A stretch of DNA of 64,000 nucleotides, taken from positions 62,001-126,000 of the forward strand of contig NZ_BBZF01000012.1 of assembly GCF_020884795.1 (NCBI RefSeq), given 5' to 3'. Position numbers and translations under genes: made by a program. Positions 28,225 to 37,085 of this stretch are shown here, in pieces. Position 1 is the stretch's first letter; each line of letters opens with the position of its first letter. The notes beneath the pieces are model-generated. The model was not told where the DNA came from. It ran no database searches and saw nothing but the letters and a program-made list of their open reading frames with translations. The stretch comes from Micromonospora okii (lineage in GTDB: Bacteria; Actinomycetota; Actinomycetes; Mycobacteriales; Micromonosporaceae).

Positions 28225-29235
28225 GTGCTGCTGGCGGAACAGGTACGCGAACCGGAGGCGGAGCGGGGACTGACGCGCCGGCTCCAGCTCACAGAGGGGC
28301 TGCTCTGGTTGCGGGCGGCCCAGGGCGACCCGTACGCCGCGCTGCTCTGCGGCGTGCCCGGCGGGGAACCCGAGCGGCTGCGGGGGCGGGGGCCGCTGTG
28401 GCGGGCCGCGACCGGCGACTGGGTGGTGACCGACCACGCCACGGCGGCGCGGGCGCTGGCCGGCGACGGCGTGGAGCCGGTCACCCCGTTCGGGCTGCCC
28501 GCCGACCCGCCCGGCGGGATCGACGCCGCCGCCGGCGTACCCGGGGAACTGCCCGCGCGGTGCGACCTGGCGGCGGTGGCCCGGCGCGGCGCGGCGCGGG
28601 CGCTGGCCGGCGGCGACGCGGCGACGGTGGAGCTGCTGGCCGACGCCGAGCCGGCGCTGGACGCGCTGCTGCGCCCGCAGGACCCGGAGCGCACCCGGCG
28701 GGCGGTCGCGGCCGGCGCGGCGCTGAGCGGGCGCGCCGCGCGGCCGTTGCTCGCGGCGACCGGGGTGCGCCTCGCCGCGACCCTGGCCGTGAACGCGGTC
28801 GCCGCGCTGCTCGCCGCCGACGCCTGGGGCCGGCTCGCGGCGGAGCCGGGCCTCGCCCCCCGGGCGGTGGCCGAGACGCTGCGCCACGCGCCGCCGCTGC
28901 GGCTGCTCCCGCTCACCGTCACCGGCGCGCCCGGCTGGGGCGACGGGCAGCTCGCCGCCGGGGACCGGGTGGTGCTGCTGCTCGGCGTGGCCAACCGCGA
29001 TCCCGCCGCCTTCGCCGACCCGGACCGCTTCGACCCGGACCGCCCGGCGGGGCCGGTGCTGGTCCCGGGCGGCCCGCTGGCCGGGGCCGTCGACTTCGCC
29101 CGGGGGTACGCCGAGGCGCTGCTGGCCCGGCTCGCCGCCGCCGCGCCCCGGCTGCGCGCCGACGCCCCGCCGGTGCGCCCCGGCCGGGCCCCGGTGACGG
29201 CGGCGGCGGCGCGGTTCGACGTGCGGGCGGACTGA
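28225..29235 (+). CDS. P450-like glycosyltransferase auxiliary protein (EryCII/DesVIII type)
   Basis: 336 residues with a degenerate cytochrome P450 fold: RHAPPLRLLPLTVTGAPGWG and VANRDPAAFADPDRFDPDRP resemble the ExxR-to-meander part, but the heme-binding loop reads GGPLAGAVDFARG with no cysteine, so it cannot bind heme. Such proteins activate and stabilise the glycosyltransferase encoded next, as in macrolide and anthracycline clusters. GTG 28225 with GGAGGG upstream. Confidence 0.88.
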   Translation: MLLAEQVREPEAERGLTRRLQLTEGLLWLRAAQGDPYAALLCGVPGGEPERLRGRGPLWRAATGDWVVTDHATAARALAGDGVEPVTPFGLPADPPGGIDAAAGVPGELPARCDLAAVARRGAARALAGGDAATVELLADAEPALDALLRPQDPERTRRAVAAGAALSGRAARPLLAATGVRLAATLAVNAVAALLAADAWGRLAAEPGLAPRAVAETLRHAPPLRLLPLTVTGAPGWGDGQLAAGDRVVLLLGVANRDPAAFADPDRFDPDRPAGPVLVPGGPLAGAVDFARGYAEALLARLAAAAPRLRADAPPVRPGRAPVTAAAARFDVRAD

Positions 29236-29257
29236 GACCGTGGAGAGGAGAGAACCG

Positions 29258-30556
29258 ATGCGCGTCCTGTTCGTCAGCATGCCCCACCCCACCCACTGGT
29301 TCCCGATGGTGTCGCTGGCCTGGGCGTTGCGCGCCGCCGGCCACGAGGTCCGGGTCGCCAGCCAGCCCGACCTGACCGACGCGATCACCGGCGCCGGGAT
29401 GACGGCCGTCCCGGTCGGCGCCCCCGAGTGGTACGCCTCCGACCCGTGGGCCCCCGAGCTGCTCGGCGAGCTGATGGGCGCGGGCGGCTCCGAGCACGTG
29501 CAGAACTTCGACTGGGCCCGGGAGGACCCGGCCCGGTGGGACTGGGCCGGCCTGCTGGAGCTCGAAAAGGTGATGGTCCCGACGCTGTTCGCCTCGTTCA
29601 ACAGCGGGTCGATGATGGACGACCTGGTCGCGTTCGCCCGCTCCTGGCGGCCGGACCTGGTGGTCTGGGAGCCGCTCACGATGGCCGGCGGGGTGGCCGC
29701 GACGGTCACCGGCGCGGCGCACGCCCGGCTGCTCTACGGCCCCGACATCACCATGCGGGCCCGGCGGGAGTTCCTGCGTCTGGCCGAGCGGCGCGACCCG
29801 GCCGACCGGGAGGACCCGACGGCCGAGTGGCTGTCGGACACGCTCGCCCGGTACGGCGCCCGCTACGACGAGACCGTCCGCACGGGGCACGCGACGATCG
29901 ACACCACCCCGCCGTCCACCCGGCTCGACCTCGGCCTGCCCACGATCGGGATGCGCAACGTGCCGTACAACGGCCGGGCCGTGGTGCCGGACTGGCTGCG
30001 CACCCCGCCCGAGGGGCGGCGGCGGATCTGCCTCACCCTCGGCGTCTCCGACGAGCTGGACCGCTCCGCCGCGTCGCTGGGCGAACTGCTCGCCGGCATG
30101 GCCGACCTCGACGTGGAGATCGTCGCCACGCTGAACGAGGCGCAGCGCCGGGAGGTGCCCGACGTGCCGGCGAACACCCGGGTCGTGAGCTTCGTCCCGC
30201 TGCACGACCTGATGCCCACCTGCGCCGCGATCGTGCACCACGGCGGCGTGGGCACCCGGGCAACCGCCGAGGTGCACGGCGTGCCGCAGCTCATGATCGC
30301 GTACGGCTGGGACACCGTGGAGAAGGCGCGGCGCACCGAGGAGCTGGGCGCGGGCCTCTGCCTGCCCGCCGCCGAGGCCACCGTGGACGCCGTCCGGGCC
30401 GCCGTGCTGCGGTTGCTGGACGAGCCGGCGCTGCGGGCCGGGGCGCGCGCCCTGCGCGACGAGGCGCTGGCCCAGCCGAGCCCCGCCGAGACGGTCGCCG
30501 CGCTGGAGGAGCTGGTCGCGCGGCACCGGGCGCCGGCCGGCGCCGGGGCGCTCTGA
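29258..30556 (+). CDS. Glycosyltransferase (EryCIII/DesVII-like, GT1)
   Basis: 432 residues, GT-B fold: N-terminal RVLFVSMPHPTHWFPMVSLAW, NVPYNGRAVVPDWL, and the C-terminal nucleotide-sugar motif HHGGVGTRATAEVHGVPQL. It transfers the branched deoxysugar to the aglycone. ATG 29258 has GAGAGGAG upstream; a GTG at 29240 is less likely. Lies 22 bases after its P450-like partner and overlaps the 2,3-dehydratase. Confidence 0.94.
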   Translation: MRVLFVSMPHPTHWFPMVSLAWALRAAGHEVRVASQPDLTDAITGAGMTAVPVGAPEWYASDPWAPELLGELMGAGGSEHVQNFDWAREDPARWDWAGLLELEKVMVPTLFASFNSGSMMDDLVAFARSWRPDLVVWEPLTMAGGVAATVTGAAHARLLYGPDITMRARREFLRLAERRDPADREDPTAEWLSDTLARYGARYDETVRTGHATIDTTPPSTRLDLGLPTIGMRNVPYNGRAVVPDWLRTPPEGRRRICLTLGVSDELDRSAASLGELLAGMADLDVEIVATLNEAQRREVPDVPANTRVVSFVPLHDLMPTCAAIVHHGGVGTRATAEVHGVPQLMIAYGWDTVEKARRTEELGAGLCLPAAEATVDAVRAAVLRLLDEPALRAGARALRDEALAQPSPAETVAALEELVARHRAPAGAGAL

Positions 30557-32052
30557 TGCCCGTGCCGGGCCGCCTGCTCCCGCCGCCGCCCGGCGGCCCC
30601 GCAGTCACCGCCCCGTCGGACCGGGGCGTGCTGGCCGACCGGATCGCCCGCTCGGCCGCCGACCCCGGCGACGGTACGGCCGGCGTGCTGGGTTGGCTCG
30701 CCGACCTCGCGCAACGCTCCTTCACGACGGCCGAACGCGTGCCGCTGGAGGAGCTGGCCGGCTGGAAGACCGACCCGCGCACCGGAGACCTCGTCCACGA
30801 CACCGGCCGGTTCTACACGATCCACGGGCTCGACGTGACCGCGCCCGACGGCCCGGTCCCGCACTGGCGACAGCCGATCATCGACCAGCCGGAGGTCGGC
30901 GTCCTCGGCATCCTCGCCCGGGAGTTCGACGGGGTGCTCCGCTTCCTCCTCCAGGCCAAGGCCGAGCCGGGCAACGTCAACGGGTTGCAGCTCTCGCCGA
31001 CCGTGCAGGCCACCCGGAGCAACTACACCGGGGCGCACCGGGGGCGGGCGGTGCCGTACCTGGAGTACTTCCAGCGGCGCGACCGGCGCACGGTGATCGC
31101 CGACGTGCGCCAGTCCGAGCAGGGCGCGTGGTTCCGCCGCAAGCGCAACCGCAACATGGTCGTCGAGGTGCGCGAGGACGTCGAGGTGCGCGAGGGCTTC
31201 CGTTGGCTGACCCTCGGCCAGCTCCACGGCCTGCTCGCCGTCGACGACGTGGTCAACATGGACACCCGCACCGTGCTGGCCTGCCTGCCGCTGACCGGCG
31301 CGGCCATGCACGAGGGCGACGGGCCCGCGACCGGCGGGACGGCCGACGACGGGTTCCGCGAGGCCCTGCGCCGCTCCGCCCGGTGCGCGGACGGCGCGGC
31401 GCACCCGACGCCGGAGCTGCTGAGCTGGCTGACCGACCGGCGCAGCACCGTCGAGCTGCGCACCCGGCGGATCGGGCTGGCCGAGACCGACGGCTGGCGG
31501 CGGCGCGACGGCCGCATCTCGCACGAGCGCGGCCGGTTCTTCGACGTCGTCGGGGTGGCGGTGCGGGCCCGGGGACGGGAGGTGGACGGCTGGGACCAGC
31601 CGATGATCGCCGCCGTCGGCACGGGGATCGTCGCGTTCCTGGTCCGCCGCGTCGACGGCGTGCTGCACGCACTGGTGCACGCCCGCGCCGAGCCGGGCTT
31701 CGTCGACGTGGTGGAACTCGCCCCGACCGTGCAGTGCCAGCCGGACAACCACATCGACCTGCCGGCCGCGGCCCGCCCGCCGTACCTGGACGAGGTGCTG
31801 CGCGCCGCGCCGGAGCGGGTCCGGTTCGCCGCCACCCTCTCCGAGGAGGGCGGCCGGTTCTTCCACACCCGCAACCGCTACCTGGTGGTGGAGGTCGGGC
31901 CGGCGGGAGTGCCGGAGCACCCCGACTACCGCTGGGTCACCCTCCGCCAGCTCGACGGCCTGCTGCGGCACAGCCACTACCTCAACGTGGAGGCGCGCAG
32001 CCTGGTCGCCTGCCTGCACAGCCTCCGGCACCCGAATCGAGGAGAGTCATGA
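30556..32052 (+). CDS. NDP-4-keto-6-deoxyhexose 2,3-dehydratase
   Basis: 498 residues with the duplicated architecture of this family: two related halves, each with TxxRFxxxxG and a QP(I/M)I segment (HWRQPIIDQPEVG and GWDQPMIAAVGTG), and LSPTVQ/LAPTVQ motifs. Removes the C2 hydroxyl, first step to a 2,6-dideoxysugar, working with the 3-ketoreductase at 42422-43405. ATG overlaps the glycosyltransferase stop. Confidence 0.93.
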   Translation: MPVPGRLLPPPPGGPAVTAPSDRGVLADRIARSAADPGDGTAGVLGWLADLAQRSFTTAERVPLEELAGWKTDPRTGDLVHDTGRFYTIHGLDVTAPDGPVPHWRQPIIDQPEVGVLGILAREFDGVLRFLLQAKAEPGNVNGLQLSPTVQATRSNYTGAHRGRAVPYLEYFQRRDRRTVIADVRQSEQGAWFRRKRNRNMVVEVREDVEVREGFRWLTLGQLHGLLAVDDVVNMDTRTVLACLPLTGAAMHEGDGPATGGTADDGFREALRRSARCADGAAHPTPELLSWLTDRRSTVELRTRRIGLAETDGWRRRDGRISHERGRFFDVVGVAVRARGREVDGWDQPMIAAVGTGIVAFLVRRVDGVLHALVHARAEPGFVDVVELAPTVQCQPDNHIDLPAAARPPYLDEVLRAAPERVRFAATLSEEGGRFFHTRNRYLVVEVGPAGVPEHPDYRWVTLRQLDGLLRHSHYLNVEARSLVACLHSLRHPNRGES

Positions 32053-33074
32053 CCACTACCCCCGTCGGCGTCGCGCCGGCCCCCGACACCGTGGACCCGG
32101 CCGGACCGGACGCCGCGCTGATCCGCGACATGGTGCGGATCCGCTGCGTCGAGGAGGAGCTCTGCGACCGCTACCGCGACGACCAGGAGATGAGGACACC
32201 GACGCACTTCTCCATCGGCCAGGAGGCCACCGCCGTCGGGGTCTGCGCCGCCACGGGCCCCGACGACCTGGTCTTCACCGGGCACCGCTCACACGCGCCG
32301 TACCTGGCCAAGGGGGGTGACCTGCGGGCGATGGTGGCGGAGCTGTACGGCCGCGAGGCGGGCTGCGCGCGGGGCCGGGGCGGCTCGATCCACCTGATCG
32401 ACCGGGCGGCAGGCTTCGCCGGCTCGGCGGCCATCCTCGGCGAGATGATCCCCGTGGGGGTCGGCGCGGGCTGGTCGGCGGCGCTGCGCGGGCGGTCCTC
32501 GGTGGCGCTGACCTTCTTCGGCGACGGCGCGACCGAGGAGGGGGTGTTCCACGAGTCGATCAACTTCGCCCAGGTGCACCGGGTGCCGGTGGTCTTCGTC
32601 TGCGAGAACAACCTGTACTCGATCTCGTCGCCGCTGCGCCAGCGGCAGCCCGCCGGGTCGACCATCACCGACCGGGTCGCCGCGTACGGGCTGTGGGCCC
32701 GGTCGGTCGACGGCAACGACGTGTACGCCGTGCGGGCCGCCGCCCGCGCCGCCGTGGCCCGGTGCCGCGAGGGCGCCGGCCCGGCGTTCCTGGAGCTGCA
32801 CACCTACCGGTGGCGCGAGCACGTGGGCCCCGGCTGGGACCACGACCACGGGTACCGCGCGAAGGAGGAGATCGACGACTGGATCGCCCGCTGCCCGATC
32901 CGCCGGGCCACGGACGCGATCCGCGACGCCGAGCCGCGCGTGGACGACTGGGTGCGGCAGTGGGAGCAGCGGTACCGCGAGGAGGCCCGCGCCGCGGTCC
33001 GGTTCGCCCGTGCCGCCGCCTGGCCGTCGGTGGCGAACCTGCTCGACGGCGCGTACGAGACCGTCGGGCGCTGA
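32049..33074 (+). CDS. ThDP-dependent E1 alpha-like subunit (two-carbon branch transfer)
   Basis: 341 residues like the alpha subunit of pyruvate/branched-chain 2-oxoacid dehydrogenases. The ThDP motif starts FGDGATEEG and ends CENNLYSIS. No E2 or E3 gene is present, so it does not form a dehydrogenase complex. In branched octose pathways an E1 alpha/beta pair adds an acetyl unit from pyruvate to the 4-keto group of an NDP-sugar; that is the inferred role. ATGA overlap with the dehydratase stop. Confidence 0.88.
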   Translation: MTTTPVGVAPAPDTVDPAGPDAALIRDMVRIRCVEEELCDRYRDDQEMRTPTHFSIGQEATAVGVCAATGPDDLVFTGHRSHAPYLAKGGDLRAMVAELYGREAGCARGRGGSIHLIDRAAGFAGSAAILGEMIPVGVGAGWSAALRGRSSVALTFFGDGATEEGVFHESINFAQVHRVPVVFVCENNLYSISSPLRQRQPAGSTITDRVAAYGLWARSVDGNDVYAVRAAARAAVARCREGAGPAFLELHTYRWREHVGPGWDHDHGYRAKEEIDDWIARCPIRRATDAIRDAEPRVDDWVRQWEQRYREEARAAVRFARAAAWPSVANLLDGAYETVGR

Positions 33075-33093
33075 GGACCGGGAGGAGACCGTG

Positions 33094-34128
33094 ATGCGAG
33101 AGCTGACGTACTGGCAGGCGATCAGCGAGGCGACCATGCAGTGCATGGCCGACGACCCGTCCGTCCTGGTGCTGGGGGAGGGGGTGGACGACCACAAGGG
33201 CACGTTCGGCACCACGAAGGCCGCCTACGAGCGGTACGGCGCGGCCCGGGTGGTCGACGTGCCGAACTCGGAGAACGCCTGCGCGGGCATCGCCATCGGG
33301 GCGGCGGCCAACGGGCTGCGCCCGCTGGTGGTGCACACCCGGGCGGACTTCATGTTCCTCGCCCTGGACGTCATGGTGAACCTCGCGGCGAAGTGGCGCT
33401 ACATGTACGGCGACCAGGGCGGGGTGCCGGTGGTGACCCGGGGCGTGGTGGGGCGGGGCTGGGGCCAGGGGGCGACCCACTCGCAGAGCCCGCACGCCAC
33501 GTTCGCCCACTACGCCGGCCTGTACGTGGCCACCCCGGCGTCCCCGGCCGACGCGAAGGGCCTGCTGGTGACGGCGTTGCGCGGGGACACCCCGGTGGTG
33601 CTGATCGAGAACCGTAACCTGTACCCGCTGACCGGGCCGGTGCCGGAGGAGCCGGAGCCGGTGCCGTTCGGGGTGGGCCGGATCGCCCGCGCGGGCGACG
33701 ACGTGACGGTGGTGGCCGCGTCGCTGATGGTGCACGAGGCGGAGCGGGCCGCCGAGCAGCTCGCCGCGCGGGGGATCAGCGTGGAGGTGGTCGACGTGCG
33801 CAGCATCCGGCCGCTGGACGAGCGGATCATCTGCGAGTCGGTGGCCCGCACCGGCCGGCTGGTGGTCGCCGACACGAGCTGGGCCCGGTACGGCCTGGCC
33901 GCCGAGGTGGCCGCCGTGGTCGCCGAGAACGTGCCGGAGACGCTGCGGGCCCCGGTGCGCCGGGTGGCGCTGCCGGACAGCCCCGCGCCGGTGTCCTGGC
34001 CGCTGGAGGAGGCGTTCCACCCGGGGGCGGACGCCGTCGTGGAGGCGTGCCTCGCGCTCGTCGGCGACGACCGGGGGTCGTTGCCGAGGTTGAGCAGCGT
34101 GGCCGCCGAGTTCCACGGGCCGTACTGA
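33094..34128 (+). CDS. ThDP-dependent E1 beta-like (transketolase-like) subunit
   Basis: 344 residues; GEGVDDHKGTFG, DVPNSENACAGIAIGAA (activating Glu), THSQSPHATFAH and the C-terminal transketolase domain VEVVDVRSIRPLDE are typical of E1 beta. Partner of the preceding gene. ATG 33094 chosen over GTG 33091 for spacing to GGAGGAG. Last gene of the sugar operon, followed by a hairpin. Confidence 0.88.
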   Translation: MRELTYWQAISEATMQCMADDPSVLVLGEGVDDHKGTFGTTKAAYERYGAARVVDVPNSENACAGIAIGAAANGLRPLVVHTRADFMFLALDVMVNLAAKWRYMYGDQGGVPVVTRGVVGRGWGQGATHSQSPHATFAHYAGLYVATPASPADAKGLLVTALRGDTPVVLIENRNLYPLTGPVPEEPEPVPFGVGRIARAGDDVTVVAASLMVHEAERAAEQLAARGISVEVVDVRSIRPLDERIICESVARTGRLVVADTSWARYGLAAEVAAVVAENVPETLRAPVRRVALPDSPAPVSWPLEEAFHPGADAVVEACLALVGDDRGSLPRLSSVAAEFHGPY

Positions 34129-34139
34129 CCCCCGGCCGC

Positions 34140-34177
34140 CGGGTCGGGCCGGCCGGCGGGTGCGCCGGCCCGACCCG
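34140..34177. terminator. Terminator hairpin after the E1 beta gene
   Basis: Perfect 14-bp stem CGGGTCGGGCCGGC / GCCGGCCCGACCCG with a 10-base loop. Confidence 0.75.
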
Positions 34178-34222
34178 CGCGGTCGGCACGAGTGGGGCAC
34201 GAGGCCCCGATCGTGTAGCCTA

Positions 34223-34239
34223 CGGTACGTTGTACGCTA
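34223..34239. promoter_or_regulatory. Shared TetR-type operator, copy C
   Basis: CGGTACGTTGTACGCTA, one mismatch at position 2 of the 17-bp consensus, 56 bases before the SNF2 start. The surrounding region is the only A/T-containing stretch of this promoter. Confidence 0.55.
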
Positions 34240-34295
34240 GCGTTGTCACTCCGTCGGCGGGCGCTCGTCGCCCGCCCGATCATCCTGGAGGCACG

Positions 34296-37085
34296 GTGCG
34301 ACTCGGGCGGTTCGCGGTCGTCTTCGAGCCGGGCGACCCGCCCCGGACCGGCACGGTCAGCTTCTACGACCCCGCCGGCCACGCCCTCCCCGAGGAGTTC
34401 GACGAGCTGGGGGAGTGTGGCGAGCTGGACCTCGCCCTTCCCCTCGACGGCCCCGTGGCGGCGTGGACGCTCCCGGTCTGCGCCGTTCCGGTCGGCGACG
34501 CCATCCGTCACCTCGTGGCGCTGCGCGACGCCGAGGACGTCACCCCCGCCGCCGCGTTCTGGTCGGCGGTGGCGGTCACCGGCCTGCACCTGGCCGCCCG
34601 GGGGCGGCTGCTGCCCGGCGTCTCCCCCGACGGCTACGACGCCTGGCGGGTGGGCCCGTTCGACGTCGCCGACGTGGAGCGCATCCGGGCCCTCGCCGCG
34701 GCGATGCCGCCCGAGGCCCGCGCGATGCCGGTCGACGTCGCCGCCGAGCAGCTCGTGCTGCCCGAGCCGGAGGGGCTGATCCGGGCCTTCCTCGACGCGG
34801 TGGCCGACACCCTGCCGCGCATCCCCGCCGCGACCTGGCTGGCCGGCGACCCCCGGTTCACCGGCCTGGAGCCCGAGCCGGCCGACGACCTGGCCGACTG
34901 GGCGAAGGAGGTCTCCGCCGGGGTCGACACCGGCCTGCGGGTGGCGCTGCGGCTGGAGGGCCGGGGCGACCTCGACACCACGCCGCTGACCGCCGTGGTC
35001 CGGATGCGCAGCCTCGCCGACCCCACCCTGGTCAGCGACGCGGCGGCGCTGTGGGAGGGCGACGAGCACGGCCTCGGCGAGGGGGCCACCTTCGAGGCGA
35101 TGCTGGCCGTGCGGCGCGCCGCCGCCGTGTGGACCCCGCTGGGCCGGCTCCTCGACGAGGCCGCGCCGGTGGAGCTGGAGCTGCTCGACGAGGACCTGGT
35201 CGACCTGCTCGGCGGCGCCGAGGCCCGGCTCGCCGCCGCCGGCATCGACATCGAGTGGCCGCCGCAGCTCTCCCGCGAGCTGAACGCCCGGGCGCTGGTC
35301 AGCTCCCCGCCGGAGCCGCCCGCCGAGGTGGCCGCCTTCTTCCGCTCCTCCGTGCCGATGTCGCTGAGCTGGCAGCTCACCCTGGCCGGCGCGCCGCTGA
35401 CCGACGCGGAGATGGACCTGGTCGCCAAGTCCCGGCCCATCGTGCGGCTGCGCGAGCAGTGGGTGGCCGTCGAGCCCGAGCTGGCCCGCAAGTCCCGCGA
35501 GCGGCAGCTCAAGCCCCTGAAGGCGTACGACGCGCTGGCCGCGACGCTGATCGGCAGCGCCGAGGTCGAGGGCGAGCGGGTGGAGGTGGTGGCCGACGGC
35601 TGGCTCGGCGCGCTGCGCGAGCGGATGGCCGAGCCCGACGGCGGGCCCGAGCCGCTGGAGCCGCCGGTCGCCCTCGACGGCACCCTGCGCGAGTACCAGC
35701 TCCGCGGCCTGCGCTGGCTGGAGCGGATGACCTCGCTCGGCTTCGGCGGCTGCCTCGCCGACGACATGGGCCTGGGCAAGACCGTCACGGTCATCTCGCT
35801 GCACCTGCGCCGCCAGGCCGACCCGGCCAGCGCCGGGCCGACCCTGGTGATCTGCCCCGCGTCGGTGCTCGGCAACTGGGAGCGGGAGATCCGCCGGTTC
35901 GCCCCCGGCACGCCCGTACGCCGCTTCCACGGCACCGCCCGCTCCCTCGACGACCTGGCCGACGGATTCGTGCTGACCAGCTACGGCACCATGCGGGTCG
36001 ACGCCGGCAGCCTCGCCGCCCAGGACTGGGCCATGGTGATCGCCGACGAGGCGCAGTACGTCAAGAACCGGCTCAGCGGCACCGCGAAGGCGCTGCGGGA
36101 GATCCCCGCCCGCGCCCGGGTCGCGCTCACCGGCACGCCCGTGGAGAACAACCTCTCCGAGCTGTGGGCGATCCTCGACTGGACCACCCCCGGCCTGCTC
36201 GACAAGGTCGGCACGTTCCGGGCGCGGTGGGCCCGCCCCATCGAGGTCGACCGCGACGGCGCCACCGTGGAGCGGCTGTCCCGGCTGGTCCGGCCGTTCC
36301 TGATGCGCCGCCGCAAGTCCGACCCCGGCATCGCCCCCGAGCTGCCCCCGAAGACCGTCACCGACCACCTCGTCTCGCTCACCGGCGAGCAGGCGACCCT
36401 CTACCAGAAGGTGGTCGCCGAGGTGATGGCCGAGATCCGGGCCAGCACCACGAACATCGCCCGCCGGGGCCTGGTGCTCAAGCTGCTGGTCGGCCTCAAG
36501 CAGGTCTGCAACCACCCGGCGCACTACCTCAAGGAGCCGCACGGCAAGCTCACCGGCCGGTCGGAGAAGCTGCAACTCCTCGACGACCTGCTGGAGACCA
36601 TCCTCGCCGAGGACGGCGGCGCGCTGGTCTTCACCCAGTACGTCCAGATGGCCCGGCTGCTGGAGCGGCACCTGGCCGAGCGGGGCGTGCCCGCGCAACT
36701 GCTGCACGGCGGCACGCCCGTGCCCCAGCGGGAGGAGATGGTGCGCCGGTTCCAGGCCGGCGACGTGCCCGTCTTCCTGCTGTCGCTCAAGGCGGCCGGC
36801 ACCGGCCTCAACCTGACCCGGGCCGACCACGTCATCCACTACGACCGGTGGTGGAACCCGGCGGTGGAGGAGCAGGCCACCGACCGCGCCTACCGGATCG
36901 GGCAGACCAAGCCGGTGCAGGTGCACCGGCTCATCGCCCAGGGCACCCTGGAGGACCGCATCGCCGCCCTGCTGGAGTCCAAGCGGGAGCTGGCCGACGC
37001 GGTGCTCACCGGCGGCGAGACCGCCCTGACCGAACTGTCCGACGCCGAGCTGCTCCGGCTCGTGCAGCTCCGCGACGAGGGATGA
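34296..37085 (+). CDS. SNF2-family DNA helicase/translocase
   Basis: 929 residues. A long N-terminal region with the bacterial SNF2-associated (SNF2_assoc-like) segment, then helicase motifs: I DDMGLGKTVT, II IADEAQ, III ALTGTPVENN, V-VI GTGLNLTRADHVIHYDRWWN and QATDRAYRIGQ. ATP-driven remodeller acting on DNA or DNA-protein complexes. GTG 34296 follows CTGGAGG. The pair with a SWIM protein is common in actinomycetes and is usually outside gene clusters; here it carries the TetR-type operator of the drug exporter. Confidence 0.93.
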   Translation: MRLGRFAVVFEPGDPPRTGTVSFYDPAGHALPEEFDELGECGELDLALPLDGPVAAWTLPVCAVPVGDAIRHLVALRDAEDVTPAAAFWSAVAVTGLHLAARGRLLPGVSPDGYDAWRVGPFDVADVERIRALAAAMPPEARAMPVDVAAEQLVLPEPEGLIRAFLDAVADTLPRIPAATWLAGDPRFTGLEPEPADDLADWAKEVSAGVDTGLRVALRLEGRGDLDTTPLTAVVRMRSLADPTLVSDAAALWEGDEHGLGEGATFEAMLAVRRAAAVWTPLGRLLDEAAPVELELLDEDLVDLLGGAEARLAAAGIDIEWPPQLSRELNARALVSSPPEPPAEVAAFFRSSVPMSLSWQLTLAGAPLTDAEMDLVAKSRPIVRLREQWVAVEPELARKSRERQLKPLKAYDALAATLIGSAEVEGERVEVVADGWLGALRERMAEPDGGPEPLEPPVALDGTLREYQLRGLRWLERMTSLGFGGCLADDMGLGKTVTVISLHLRRQADPASAGPTLVICPASVLGNWEREIRRFAPGTPVRRFHGTARSLDDLADGFVLTSYGTMRVDAGSLAAQDWAMVIADEAQYVKNRLSGTAKALREIPARARVALTGTPVENNLSELWAILDWTTPGLLDKVGTFRARWARPIEVDRDGATVERLSRLVRPFLMRRRKSDPGIAPELPPKTVTDHLVSLTGEQATLYQKVVAEVMAEIRASTTNIARRGLVLKLLVGLKQVCNHPAHYLKEPHGKLTGRSEKLQLLDDLLETILAEDGGALVFTQYVQMARLLERHLAERGVPAQLLHGGTPVPQREEMVRRFQAGDVPVFLLSLKAAGTGLNLTRADHVIHYDRWWNPAVEEQATDRAYRIGQTKPVQVHRLIAQGTLEDRIAALLESKRELADAVLTGGETALTELSDAELLRLVQLRDEG

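Noticed and set aside
28225..29235. Active cytochrome P450
   Set aside because: The heme-ligand cysteine is absent and the protein precedes its glycosyltransferase partner, so it is the non-catalytic helper type.
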